Origin: Clavaria fumosa
Lineage: Eukaryota > Basidiomycota > Agaricomycetes > Agaricales > Clavariaceae
Assembly: GCA_951802425.1 (NCBI GenBank)
Contig: OX637803.1
Span: 2,852,001 to 2,916,000, forward strand
Reading direction: 5' to 3'
Length of the DNA: 64,000 bases
The translations under genes were made by a program, and so were the position numbers. This document shows, piece by piece, positions 32,975 to 45,700 of the stretch (positions are counted from its first letter, which is position 1; each line of letters begins with the position of its first letter). A model generated the notes under the pieces. The model was given only the letters and a program-made list of their open reading frames with translations, was not told where the DNA came from and did no database searches.

Positions 32975-35900
32975 ATGCCGAAGGACACACAAATTTTCAA
33001 TGCAATGACCATCGCAGACATCGTCCACTTTTCACATCCACATGTTTACTCATGGCGAGAGCGGCGTACACGTATGAAACTGATGGCAGCTGTGCAAGAT
33101 GCCCCAGAAGATGTCCAAGACCGCTTAATGAAAGTAGCCAAAGAGATTGGCAAGCGAAAAAGAGGGTCTGTGTTATCTGATATTCAAGCCGAGGCTCATG
33201 GCCATCGGTCGCACCAGCCGTATGTGTAGGTTGACATAACTATACGTAACTGATGTTAGAGAAGCAGAACCTCCATGCTGCGAAACAACACTGAGGACGC
33301 CATGAATTTTCGACGTGATGGAACTGTCACCGAATCTCAAGTAGATGGAATCGACCATCGGTTCATGCGAGTTCCTTCCGAGCAAACGATACGGCAGTGC
33401 ATTTCCAATTTCATAGATCGTACCTCCAACCGTGCCCTCCAACACCTGGTGTGCAAAGTGTGTGCCAGACGAACAGGAAGTACGTACTGTCAAGAGGTTG
33501 CAGTTCTAAATGTTCCCAATATCCAACTCTTGAGACCATGGAAGAGTCACCCCCACCACAAGATAGACCCGACATCCGGGGCTCTTTTTCACATAGATGC
33601 TGGAACGGATTCACTGGGCAATGGTCTGATTCAGATCTGTATGTCATGCATGCAAGAATTACAGAATGGCCGATGTCCACCTTATGCCCTCTCCAACGGA
33701 TTTTGGCTTGGCCCCGTCCCTTTTCCTTTGGCCGTGCTGACGTTACCCGAAAAGATTTTGGTTGCGCGTTATTATCCTGCTGCTTACGTGGTGAAATTGT
33801 TTCCAAAAGGATGGAGAGCCGGTTTCAGCAATCCACAGCATTTCCACAGCGGCTTACAAGGAAATGTATCGACGTATCGGATGCCCACTCAGTTGATCGC
33901 AGACCTTGTGCTAGGCAAGAATTTGCCTCCACCTGTTCAAGTTTTAGCAGCAGTCATCGGAATAACCATTGTCGGAGCTGGTAACCGTCCAGAGCAGACT
34001 CTCCCTGGTTTTTTGCGGGTCCGTCGTCAGAGGGTCAAAGACGCTTTAGAATGGCTGGTTCTGAATAACCCAATATACAGCGGCATAGAAATAAGTCAAG
34101 AAAGATTGAATGAATTACCTGAAGATGATGTTCCTGAAGTTTTGCAGGTGGTCACTCGCGTGTCCGATGACACCGATGCGCTTTTGCAGGAACATGACTC
34201 CTACGTACCAGAGGACGATTACGAAGGTTTGGGTCATTACCAGGTGGATAGATGGAAATTGACCTTTCTATACAGAGGGCTATGATGAACGCACTTTTAG
34301 CAATGATGAGCTACTAGAGAGCGAAGCGGAGTACAGCGACGTTAACGCAGGTGAGTCTATGAAACAGAAAGAGAGACTTTGACTCAATTTCTACTCAGAC
34401 CCCACAATAGTTCCTTTACAAGCTCTTGGAGTTATTGACGTTGCTGGAGACGAGATCCCACAGCCCGTACTCTTGCAACATGCTCTTGCTCATGTTGCTG
34501 AAAGTGACAAGCAACACGCATATGCTGTCAGACGATCAACCGATTTCGTCAATGAATATCCCCGGCATGATGAGAATGGAGTGGAGACAGACGGCGGAAC
34601 CGAAAATCCCAATCACATGTACGGATCTTTCCCGTGGCTGTTCCCTTATGCGCAAGGTGGTTTTGAAGTGACCCGCCCGTCCCATGTGACCTACGAGAAC
34701 CATGTTCGATGGGCGCTTGAATACGCAGATGGCCGATTTCGTAAAGATCTTCGTTTCATATTCCAAGCATTTGGAGTCATCCAGAAACGCAGAATCTGTG
34801 CATCTGCACGTTTGCAAGTGGGACGTAGCATGTTCAACCGATACGCCCAAGACTGGCAAGCGTTGCGGGCCAAAGATTGGCATCTGGCATGTGACGAGGA
34901 ACGACGGAGAGTGCCTCATTCCAACCCTGCTGTTGCCTCCTTGCGAAGGCATGTCAGTGCGCTGCGTTCTAGAGTGGTTGGAACAGATGAATCACGGGTT
35001 AATATGCGATCCAAGGTCTGGGGAATGACGATGATGATGGGACCTCCTACCTTGTGGATCACTCTTAATCCAGCGGATACTCAAGATCCTATCGCACAAG
35101 TGTTAGCAGGTGTAGAGATTGATTTGGACCATTTTGTGAAGACTCTCTCAACCAGCAGTACTCGAATGCAAACAATGGCGGAAGACCCATTTGCATCCGC
35201 GTTATTTTTCCGACATGTCATTTTCGCCGTTTTAGAAACTCTGTTTGGCATTCAAGTACCTAGCCGTGGAACAGGTCACATCGTTCGTCGAGACGGGATC
35301 CTGGGCCTTGTCGAAGGTTATCTAGGAGCAGTGGAAGCACAAGGTCGGGGTACGTTACATCTCCACTTGATGCTCTGGCTCAGTGGTGCCCCAACACCAT
35401 CGGAGATGCGGTCAGCCTTGAGCAAAATCGAATTCCGACGACAAGTTGCAGAATATATTCGGAGAACAATCTGTGCTCACCTCGAAGGATTGGACGCCAC
35501 ACAAATATCTGCTCTAAAAAAAGAAGCCAGTGTTGCTAATTCACGCACTCCAGATCCTCGAAAAGAGAATTATGAAGACCTGGCCAAAAAATTGGAAATG
35601 TCGGTAGCACGTACCGCGCAAATGCACACGTGCATACAGGGTGACTGTCTAGTTCTCAAGAATGGACGCAAGCAGTGTAAGCGACGCGCACCCTTTGACT
35701 TGTCCCCAATCAATTGGGTGGACAAAGAAGGCCACTGGGGTCCAAAACGTTTGCATCCGTTTCTGAACAACTGGAATCCAACCCTTCTGCAGTGCCTGCG
35801 TGCCAACCACGACATAAAAATAATAACCAATGGGTCAGATACACAAGCGCTTACTTTTTACATAGCGGCCTATGCTTGGAAAAAAAAACAAAAGACGAGT

Positions 35901-38900
35901 AATCAAACGGCCCTTCTGGCCAAGAGACACGCTTACCATTTGAAGCAAAAAAACCGAGACTCCCATGGTAACTGGAGGGACGCAAGTAAAACCTTACTGC
36001 AAAGGTGTGCTAACATGCTCACACGGCAGCAAGAATTCTCTGCCATGGAGGTGATTAATTACCTGATGGGATGGGGCGATCGATTTGTATCCCACCGATT
36101 TGTCTCTATATATTGGGATAGTATGATTGCGGGGGTGATACGAGCATATCCAGAGCTCAGGAAGAAGAAGTAAGTATTGCAATACGACAGAATTACAGAA
36201 ATCAGACTCAAACCACAACGGCTAGATACACAGGTCGAAAATCCAAAACCACGAATGAGGACGAGGATGAACCTGATAGTCAAGATGTTGAGCAAGTAAG
36301 TTTAAACTTATTTTAAAAACTGGAACCCAATTAACTTCATAGAATGAGACGGTAACAATGCACGCAGTTTCAGGACGTGTTGAAGTGCATGATGACCTTC
36401 AAGATTACATGGACCGAGGAGAGACATTGGAAGAATTATCATTCCTGTCATTCATGTTGAACACTTACGAAAGCCGGGAACAGAAGAAGATTCCTCCATT
36501 GACAACAGACACAAGAAATCAGCGAGGCCGTCCGCGCAATGAACGGGTGCCATACCGTGAGACGTCTCGCAAGGCGGACCGATGCCGAATTATAAGGAGC
36601 CAAGGCCACAAGACAATGCCAGACATTATAGGATACCGCTTCAGACGCGGAGACGACCCGGCGACATGCGAACAACATTCTGCAGGCTTACTAGCATTGT
36701 GCAAACCATGGAGAGAGCTTGGTGACATCAAAAGGGGATATGAGAGTTTCAAGGCTGCACTCACGCAATTCGAGAACACGACCTCGTCGGCCACCAGACG
36801 GCAACTTGAAAACATGCGGTATTACAATGATTGTTCAACCGCCGCCAATGGACAAGCAGGAGTTCAGAAATACACTCCGCGTGACATCTACGGAGATGAA
36901 GTCCTCATTCCAATCGAGGACTTTACAAGGACACTAACCATGAACGAGAAAGAGGTCGTGATTACCGGAGCAGACATCGAAGAGGCAAGGACTTCGAGTA
37001 CACCTGCAAGCGAACGTTACTACGCAGAAGTGGCAATATCTATCGCACAAGATGTGAAAATATTTGAGGATAAACAGGGCCAACACGAAATAGAACACCA
37101 ACCCGAAGCACAATCAGCCCGGCATGACGACATGACGACATGGCGAGAGTGGGAGTTAGCCTTAAAAGCAATCAACGATGCTAACGAAACAATAATTGAC
37201 GACAGACTGGTTTGTGAAGTTCCCTCATCAGGTGGAAGCAGAACACAATCATCAGAACATGTAAGCACAGTACCCTTCTCTTTTCTAATAGAATAATACT
37301 CAGAGCAATAGAATGACGTCGAGGAGTTACATGTTATCTCAAGAGAACCTCACCAGGGATGCAGCGACTCTGCCAAACATCTTAACCTGGACCAAAGAAG
37401 GGCATACGATATTATCCACCAACATGCGACACAAATACGCAACGGAAACTCACCCAAACAACTACTTTTAATGGTAGTTGGACCGGGGGGGACAGGAAAA
37501 ACAACGTTGATCAATGCTATTACACAATTATTCAATGAAATGGGTATAGGACATTGGTTGGCTAAGACAGCGACATCAGGAGTAGCCGCGAGTTTGATTG
37601 GGGGACGTACTCTTCATTGGTGGGCAGGCATTCCTGTAACCAACCGAAGCAATGTCAATCTAGAAAGCAAAGCCAGTCAACGGACGGATGCTCGGCGTAG
37701 ACGAAACATGGAAGGAAAGCAATATCTTCTTATCGACGAAATTTCCATGTGCGACACTGCAACATTTTGCAAAGCTTCAGCCATTATAGGACGCATTTTA
37801 ACAGAAAAAGCAGCACCAACAGAACCTTTGGGAGGGTTAAATGTCGTCATCCTGGGAGACTTTCATCAATTCCCTCCCCCTACTAACCCGAACGGCGCAT
37901 TGTACAGTTCACGCATGAAAACGGACTCAAACGTGTTGGGGCGTGCTCTGTACCTTCAATTTGAACAAGTGGTAATACTCCGAGAGCAGATGCGGATACG
38001 TGATACATGCTGGCACGCCATACTGCAACGAAGCAGGGAGGGTCAATGCACAGAGGAAGACATCAAAGAAATCCAAAAGTTAGTGCTTACACATCCAGAC
38101 TGTCAGGTCCCCGACTTCTCCAAAGAACCATGGTCGAAAGCAATACTTGTGACATCTAGAAACACCGTGCGTATGAAATGGAACGAGGAAGCAATAGGAA
38201 AACTACGAGCAGGAACAGGGGCAGTCTTGTACTATTGCAATGCAGAAGACACAGTGGGAACCAACCATAGAGAGTTGACGATGGAAGAGAAGGTTCTGAC
38301 CGCTGGTAAGAAAGAGGCACAAACAGCTAGACTCCCCGGTCGAATCCCGTTGGCCATAGGAATGCAGGCAATGGTAACAATGAATGTGGCCACAGAAGTA
38401 GACCTTGCAAATGGTTCACGAGGAGAAATCATCGACATTGTTCTAGATGCACGGGAAGAAAAGGGGACGGACAACGGAGTCAAAGAATTACGATACCCTC
38501 CAGCGCTAGTCAAATTCAAACCTACTACGACTGTTACGCAACATTTCGAAGGATTAACTGAAGGACTGGTGCCGATTTTTCCCTGCGAGCGCACATTCAT
38601 GATAACGAACAAGGAAGGGAAAAGGACGACCGTCACGAGGCGGCAAGCACCGATAACACCAGGGTTTGCGTACACAGACTACCGTGCACAGGGTCAAACT
38701 ATTGAACATGTCATAGTGGACATAGGACGTACCCCCAACTTTCCTTTGAGCCCATTCAATGCCTACGTCGCGTTATCGAGGAGTCGAGGACGAGACACAA
38801 TTCGTTTGCTGCGAGGTTTCGACGAACGGCTCTTCACGCAACATCCGTCGGAAGATCTGAGGCAAGAAGATATTCGTCTAGAGGTACTAGACAAAGAGAC

Positions 38901-38934
38901 GCGAACATGGTATAAAGAGGGAAACAGTGGTTGA
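32975..38934 (+). CDS. Helitron-type Rep-helicase A (RepHel), 1888 aa, seven exons
   Basis: Exons 32975-33219, 33262-34226, 34276-34350, 34399-36134, 36191-36295, 36343-37260 and 37312-38934 join without a stop (introns 42-56 bp; the 36135-36190 boundaries are the least certain). The N-terminal third has the Cys-rich region common in fungal Helitron proteins (LVCKVCARR, then CMSCMQELQNG). Rep: EAQGRGTLHLHL gives the HUH motif (about H749/H751) and FYIAAYAWKKK the two Tyr (about Y916, Y920). PIF1-type helicase: GPGGTGKTT (about 1405), LIDEISM, LGDFHQFPP, REQMRIRD, TDYRAQGQTIEHV and YVALSRSRG. Together these would nick, unwind and roll-circle-copy DNA. The gene appears intact. Confidence 0.88.
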
Positions 38935-39414
38935 ACGAAAGGGACAGCTGGACGAAGGATGGGAGGATGACTGTGTGGCACTATGTGCGATGAGTTGCAC
39001 AGCCACGATCAACCTCACCCAGGAAACAAAGGTAAACGCAGTCGACAGGCAAAGCTACTCCCGTGGACAAGGGGTACAGAAATGTAAATAGAAATATTGG
39101 GAACTAGTTAATTGTACAGCGGAACGAGAGTGAAGACTTATGCGGACATGACGAGATTAACAGTAAGAACAGATGAACCCTAGGCAACAACGCTGAAGCC
39201 AGACGTAACATATCCGTAAGCCCAGGCATTTCTCCTCATGCCCGTCGGGATCTCTAGTCAGTTACCACCTTCCATCTGACCATTTCGAACTTCCACACGT
39301 TTTCAAATTATTTTCATAGAACAATTTTTCAGTGACGGACTAAGAACCAAATACTTACAATCAACGCGGATGGCTGACAAATATGAGCGTTGGAGACCTT
39401 GCTAGGGCAAGGTA
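38935..39414. other. Non-coding sequence before the right inverted repeat
   Basis: No gene is seen. A small perfect hairpin ACCTTGC-TAGG-GCAAGGT lies at about 39396-39413, directly before the inverted repeat. A CTAGTT occurs near 39104 but has no adjacent hairpin, so a classical Helitron 3' end is not supported. Confidence 0.45.
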
Positions 39415-41548
39415 ATATCATATGTCATATTTTGCAAGCTGTGTGAAAAAGTTCCCACAGTCATAGTGGCTTACCAAAAGCAGCCATGCCAGGTACAGGG
39501 GATAGACACCCTACTATCTCCACTGGAGAGGTCTCATACAGGGGAAGGATATCCTAATATCCCTGCTGGACATGTCTCATACTGCAGAAGGATATCCTAA
39601 TATCTCTGCTGGACAGGTCTCATACAGGGGAAGGATATCCTAATATCTCCACTGGACAGGTCTCATACAGGGGAAGGATATCCTAATATCTCCGCTGGAC
39701 AGGTCTCATACAGGGGAAGGATATCCTAATATCTCCGCTGGACAGGTCTCATGCAGGGGAAGGATATCCTAATATCTCCGCTGGACAGGTCTCATACAGG
39801 GGAAGGATATCCTAATATCTCTGCTGGACAGGTCTTGTACAGGGGAAGGATATCCTAATATCTCCACTGGACAGGTCTCATACAGGGGAAGGATATCCTA
39901 ATATCTCCGCTGGACAGGTCTCATACAGGGGAAGGATATCCTAATATCTCCGCTGGACAGGTCTTGTACAGGGGAAGGATATCCTAATATCTCCACTGGA
40001 CAGGTCTCATACAGGGGAAGGATATCCTAATATCTCCACTGGACAGGTCTCGTACTGCAGAAGGATATCCTAATATCTCTGCTGGACAGGTCTCATACAG
40101 GGGAAGGATATCCTAATATCTCCACTGGACAGGTCTCGTACTGCAGAAGGATATCCTAATATCTCTGCTGGACATGTCTCATACAGGGGGAGGATATCCT
40201 AATATCTCCGCTGGACATGTCTCATACTGCAGAAGGATATCCTAATATCTCCGCTGGACAGGTCTCATACAGGGGAAGGATATCCTAATATCTCCGCTGG
40301 ACAGGTCTCATACAGGAGAAGGATATCCTAATATCTCCGCTGGACAGGTCTCATACAGGGGAAGGATATCCTAATATCTCCGCTGGACAGGTCTCATACA
40401 GGAGAAGGATATCCTAATATCTCCGCTGGACAGGTCTCATACAGGGGAAGGATATCCTAATATCTCCGCTGGACAGGTCTCATACAGGAGAAGGATATCC
40501 TAATATCTCTGCTGGACAGGTCTCATACAGGGGAAGGATATCCTAATATCTCTCCACTGGACAGGTCTCATACTGGAGAAGGATATCCTAATATCTCCAC
40601 TGGACAGGTCTCTTACAGGAGAAGGATATCCTAATATCTCCACTGGACAGGTCTCTTACAGGAGAGGGATATCCTAATATCTCCGCTGGATGGGTCTCAT
40701 ACTGGAGAGGGATATCCTAATATCCCTCCGCCGGACAGGTCTCACACTGGAGAGGGATATCCTCTGGCGGACCTGTATTATACCAAGGATACAGATATCT
40801 CCGGCGGATTCCGGTACTGCGTTATATACAGGGGATATGTATGAAGGTCCAAACCGGACAATATTGTTAAGTGTGTCATTTTTTGGTCATAATTTTTATG
40901 CACACTTGTGTGCATTAGTGTGCACTTATGCACACTTGTGCAAGTTGTGCACATTTGTGCACACTAATGTGCACTTATGCACACTTATGCACACTTATGC
41001 ACACTTATGCACACTTATGCACACTTATGCAAAGTTATGCAAAGTTATGCAGAGTTGTGCAAAGTTATGCAATATTTTTTGTGCAAAGTTATGCAGAGTT
41101 ATGCAAAGTTGTGCAGACTTGTGCAGCTTTGTGCAGAGTTGTGCAGAGTTGTGCAAAGTGCAGAGTTGCATAAGTCTGCACAAGTCTGCACAAGTCTGCA
41201 CAAGTCTGCACAAAGCTGCACAAGTCTGCACAACTTTGCATAACTCTGCATAACTTTGCACAAAAAATATTGCATAACTTTGCACAACTCTGCATAACTT
41301 TGCATAACTTTGCATAAGTGTGCATAAGTGTGCATAAGTGTGCATAAGTGTGCATAAGTGCACATTAGTGTGCACAAATGTGCACAACTTGCACAAGTGT
41401 GCATAAGTGCACACTAATGCACACAAGTGTGCATAAAAATTATGACCAAAAAATGACACACTTAACAATATTGTCCAGTTTGGACCTTCATAGATATGCA
41501 GCGTCCGGTACGTAGTTATATACTACAATATCTGACTGAACTATGTGA
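39415..41548. repeat. Element A right terminal inverted repeat with 43-bp array
   Basis: Inverse of the left repeat: it starts ATATCATATGTCATATTTTG, then GCAGCCATGCCAGGTACAGG, about thirty 43-bp units (GGATATCCTAATATC core), unique terminal sequence and CTATGTGA. A 653-bp palindrome (40840-41492) is inserted 56 bases from the terminus. Longer than the left copy mainly through extra tandem units. Confidence 0.92.
40840..41492. mobile_element. 653-bp palindromic element with GATATG duplication
   Basis: Ends TATGAAGGTCCAAAC / GTTTGGACCTTCATA; the target duplication is GATATG (40834-40839, 41493-41498). The whole element is one near-perfect hairpin. Its arms are runs of GTGCACTTATGCA-like octamer repeats (TGCACACT, TGCAAAGT). 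Frames such as MHTYAHLCTLM on both strands are products of the repeat. The uninterrupted site can be read from the left inverted repeat of Element A. Confidence 0.9.
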
Positions 41549-41593
41549 TCCATTGCAGCCGAATCCAACTGTCCGTTACCGGGTCTCATAATC

Positions 41594-41903
41594 TCACAAC
41601 AGCGCAGGCGCACCGAAGCGAAACTGGAGTTCACGCGGTAAGGTAAGAACGCATGTATTCATTAGTCTAAGTAGCAATAATCAGAGGGTAAGTACTAACC
41701 TGGAGTTCACGCGGTAAGGTAAGAACGCGTGAACTCCTACGAGTGTTCAACAACGGTATAAGTAGTATCTACGGGTAAACTACAGTGTATAGATAGAGAG
41801 GAGAATAGGAATAACTATCGAAAGGGCGGTGCAAGCGTGCGCCACCTGTTCTGTAGCGAGTCCGAGAGCGAGTAAGAGCGGAGGCGAAGCGTACGCTTCA
41901 TCA
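41594..41903 (-). repeat. Copia 5' LTR, 310 bp
   Basis: Partner of 21639-21948; followed on plus by GATAC (41904-41908). Inside (on minus) it is followed by ATTATGAGACCCGGTAACGG, the probable primer-binding region. Confidence 0.95.
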
Positions 41904-41908
41904 GATAC

Positions 41909-42177
41909 ACCGTCACTCCCTTCCCGCACAGGCGCAATCCTCAGACCAATACGAAACTCATCTTGGAACACCCGTCTGCTGGCAAACCCGTTCCTCGCGT
42001 TCCCGACTGCGGCCACGGAACTTCAAATCAGGAGAGTCCCTGTGCGGAAAACACCAACGACGAAATCACCGGAGATTCCCACGTGCGATGCCGTGGGCTG
42101 TGAGCAACACGAAACAGGGTACGAGATACACCGAAGGGAACCCGCGAGAGCCGCAAGGCGTCTGCGGAGACTACATT
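41909..42177. other. Host-like flank between Copia and Element B
   Basis: GC-richer than the following block. It is the sequence that joined the Ser/Pro ORF promoter region (21495-21633) before Copia inserted. An open plus frame crosses it but has no recognisable domain. Confidence 0.4.
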
Positions 42178-42198
42178 CCCGCTAACTTGTTTAGCGGG
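42178..42198. repeat. Perfect hairpin at the left edge of Element B
   Basis: CCCGCTAA, loop CTTGT, TTAGCGGG: eight perfect pairs. The first nine bases, CCCGCTAAC, recur inverted at 54500-54508. The position coincides with the switch to AT-rich sequence. Confidence 0.7.
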
Positions 42199-42756
42199 TT
42201 TACCAAACCAGTTGATACAAAAGTCACTATTTCAACTTTTGGCAGCGCGATGCAATTCTCTTGGCGTGTGAAACTTTTTCTATTTCTATATCTTGTTTTG
42301 GGGTTTTATGTTTGTGTTTGAAAGAGGAGTATTTCAACAACATGTCACAACTTTGTAATGTAACATGTCGTTGCCTTTGACTTCGGTCTGATCTTCTTCG
42401 CCTTTACAACCTCATTCTTTGTTCAACCCATTCTTCCTCATCATTGATTGTGCACTCCATTTCTGTCTTGTGTTTTGTGGAACAGTTTGGGTTATATGTG
42501 AGTGTTGTCTTGTCTTGTTTTCATTTGCTTTTGACATTTTTCTGTCTGTCTATCTTTCTATTCATATTTTTCCACAGATCTATTCTTTGCCTGTACCTGT
42601 CTCTCTTATTATTCCTCCTATCTTTCTGTCCTTGGGTTTATATGTGAGTCTTGTCTTGTCTCACATAGTGTCATATTACTCACTCTCATATGGTGTCATA
42701 TATAGCTTTCTGTCCCTTGATTCTGTTTTGCTGCCCAAGTGGGTGTTGATTATGAT
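42199..42756 (+). other. AT-rich 5' region of RepHel B
   Basis: T-rich, with TCTTGTCTTG and TTTCTGTC-like runs. It presumably holds the RepHel B promoter and leader. The first in-frame ATG is at 42757. No other feature is supported. Confidence 0.45.
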
Positions 42757-45700
42757 ATGACTTCTGCATCTGCATCATCTTCTATCCCTATTTCTGTTCT
42801 GTCTCATTCTACTTCAACTAGTCCTTCTGTTGCTACTTTTTTTGATGGGTTTGAACGTCTCAGTAGAGCATCTTTGTTATCTTCAATACATGATCATGGG
42901 GTTGAACATTCAGATACTGCTTCTAGTGAGGAGTTACGCTCATTACTAACCTCTCACATTGCTGAAGGGCTTTGTTGCAATTTAACTGGTCCTGCTTGTA
43001 TGAATATTTGTTCTGATTTTCATGTCTCTCAATCAGATTCACTTGAGGTGCAGATCTTGCAGTCTTTGTTGTATAAAATCCGTTTGCGTCCCCTCCGTAG
43101 ACTGTTGTCATTACGAGATATTGTTTATGACCCTTCTTCATCTTTACGACAGCTTCGTCAGGTCCTTCGTCGTCATATCAGTTCCTTGCGAAAGGGAAAA
43201 CAAAGTCAAAGACAAAACATGTGTGATGAGTCTATTTTGAAAGCAGAATGGCCTAATGTTGTGTCATCTAGTTTGAAGGATAAGCTTGTGCAAATGTTTC
43301 AAAAAGCAACTTCTTCAGAGTCTTTGGCTGTCTTTACTTGTGCTTCATGTGCAGAGGCTTGTTTATGTAGTGAAAGAAAACAATTGCTTGCATCATCTAT
43401 CAATCTTGAGCTTTTCCGTTGCCCTGTATTAAATGGTGGAGGTACAAGAGAAAGGTTTGATAATCACACTTATTTGCCTGAATTACCTGAATTTCATGGT
43501 GTACTGCAAGGATTGCTACTGGACTTGAAAGGAGTAACAGATTTAAACACAGGTGATTTTAAGCTCTCAATGTGCTCAACATGTGCTCGTAGTGTTCAAA
43601 AGAATAAATTGCCTGCTCTGGCTTTGGCAAATCAAACTTTTTTGGGGGATGTACCTGATGAATTAAAGGATCTTACTCCTGTTGAAGAATCAATGATTGC
43701 ACGGTGTCGGGCCAAATGCTTTGTTGTCCAATTGAAAGAGGAGAATCAGCATCTTTCTTTGCCAGGCACACAGAGGGGAATGAAAGGTCATATTATAATT
43801 TATCCCCAACAACCTGATAAGCTTGTGGATGTACTCCCACCCTCAATTGAAGAGATTGTCACTCCAATTTGTGTCATATTTGTTGGCTCAACACCACCAT
43901 CTCAGGATTGGCTTCGGAGAAAGGCTAAACCTTTATGTGTTCGTCGTGAGAAGGTCCGGTCTGCTTTGATTTGGCTTCAACAACATAACCCCCTTTATAA
44001 GCACATTACAATTAACCATTCTGTTCTTAATAGCCTTTCTGATGAGCAGATTCTGCCTTTTAACATTGAACATGTATTGCCCAATGACACACAGGAATGT
44101 TTGACAACTGGGTATGATGGTAATCTTAACCTGGAGAGTCATGTGTCTGCAGCTCAACCACAACCAGATATACCATTCCAAAGTGTTGTTATTACAGATG
44201 TTGATGGGCATGCTACTGCTAATGAACTTCGTGCCGCTGCTATCCGACATGTAAAGACAAAAGGTGGTGCTTACATTGAAATTCCTCATGAACCTAAGCC
44301 TGTTAATGAATTTCACAATCCTGGTCTCTTCCCTTTGACATACCCTAGTCTTTTTCCATATGGCATTGGAGGTTTTGAGGATCCTCATCGGACTACACCT
44401 CTTGCATTGAGAAAGCATGTTAAGCACCTGTTTAATTTGGCTGATCGTAGATTTCAAGAACATTTTTCTTTTTTGTTTACTGTGTTCAATATTTTGCAAC
44501 GGAGGTCTGTTCTTTTGCATTCTAGTCTGAAGGTGAAGAAGGCATCATTCAATTCTGTTGCTGCTGACCTTGTCAATGTATCATTTGAAGCAGTTCATCG
44601 TGTAACAGAATGTGTATCTCGAGGAGATTGTATTACTGCTAATGATGATGAGGAACGGAGGGTTCTACGACTTATGAAGGAAGTCAATGTTGTAACAACT
44701 CATGTCTCTGGATCCTCTGCAGCCAGATTGGCTATGCGTAATGAGATTCGTGCTCTGATGATAAAGCTTGGACCTCCAAGTTTCTATATTACTATCAATC
44801 CTGCGGATGTATTTAACCCTATTGTCAAATTTCTTGCTGGTAATGATATTGACATTGATAACTTGCTTCCTGACCAAGTTCCTAATTATTGGGAGCAAGC
44901 TATCCTTGTTGCTCGAAATCCTGCTGTTGCTGCTAAGTTTTTCAATTTGTACATGAAAGCATTTATTTCTACTATTTTAGCTTTTGATCCTAGTTATGCT
45001 AATATAGAAGGAGGTATTTTAGGTGTGGTGAATGGTTATTATGGTTGTGTTGAAGCTCAAGGACGTGGGACTTTGCATTGTCATATGTTGGTGTGGGTCA
45101 AGGGGAGTCTGAATCCAAATGAGATACGAGATCGAATACTAGAGAAAAATGATGTGGAGTTTCGTGATCGTTTGATTGCCTTTCTAGATGATACTATCTC
45201 TAATTCAATACCGCCTGACCCTGACCCTAATTTGGTGGTTCCATCTACAAATCATCATCCATGTTCTGTTCGTGGAGTGAATACAGCTCATCATACTAGT
45301 CCTCAGGATGCTAAAAAATTTCGTCAAAAAGACTTGCACCATCTTGTAAAGCAATGTCAACTGCATACACATTCAAAGACATGCTACAAATATTGGAAAG
45401 GTCCTCCAAATCCTAAAGAGTGTCGTTTTTCATTAGATGAAAGCAATGTTCGTTTGTCAACCTCATTTGATCCAGAGACTGGTCAACTTTGCCTTCGTTG
45501 TCTGGATGGTTTAGTCAACAATTTTAATGAAACTATTTTAGAGGCTATTCGATGTAATATGGATATCAAATTCATTGGTTCTGGTACATCTGCAAAAGCA
45601 GTTTTGTATTACATCACTGATTACATTTCAAAATCTCAGCTTAAAGCTCACATTGCTTTTGCTGCACTTCAACGAGCTGTTGAAAAGTTGGGAGAGTTTG

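Larger units (their letters stand above)
26080..41548. mobile_element. Element A: 15.5-kb TIR element carrying a RepHel gene
   Basis: Termini TCACATAG...CTATGTGA, 5-bp target duplication TCCAT (26075-26079 and 41549-41553), and long inverted repeats of about 1.2 kb (left) and 1.5 kb (right, excluding a nested 653-bp palindrome). It is inserted at the start codon of a Copia gag. Cargo: a two-exon gene, duplicated relics, an F-box pseudogene and a 7-exon Helitron-type Rep-helicase. No DDE transposase is seen. Helitrons normally have neither inverted termini nor target duplications, so this is either a TIR element that swallowed a Helitron or an atypical mobile unit. Confidence 0.88.
21639..41903 (-). 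mobile_element. Ty1/Copia element interrupted by Element A
   Basis: Two 310-bp LTRs (21639-21948, 41594-41903) in the same orientation are flanked by GATAC (21634-21638 and 41904-41908). Without Element A it would be about 4.8 kb. The gag start codon region carries the TCCAT duplication of Element A, which proves the nesting order. The leader between the 5' LTR and gag is 41549-41593. Confidence 0.93.

Noticed and set aside
36135..36198. Stop after PELRKKK as the end of RepHel A Rep domain gene
   Set aside because: A 56-bp intron bypasses it, and the downstream exons continue in frame to the helicase.
39090..39120. CTAGTT as a Helitron 3' end for RepHel A
   Set aside because: No stem-loop precedes it at the usual distance, and nothing marks a matching 5' TC end.
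40860..41468. Overlapping Cys/His/Leu-rich reading frames on both strands
   Set aside because: They are translations of TGCACACT-type repeats in a palindrome; all frames look alike.
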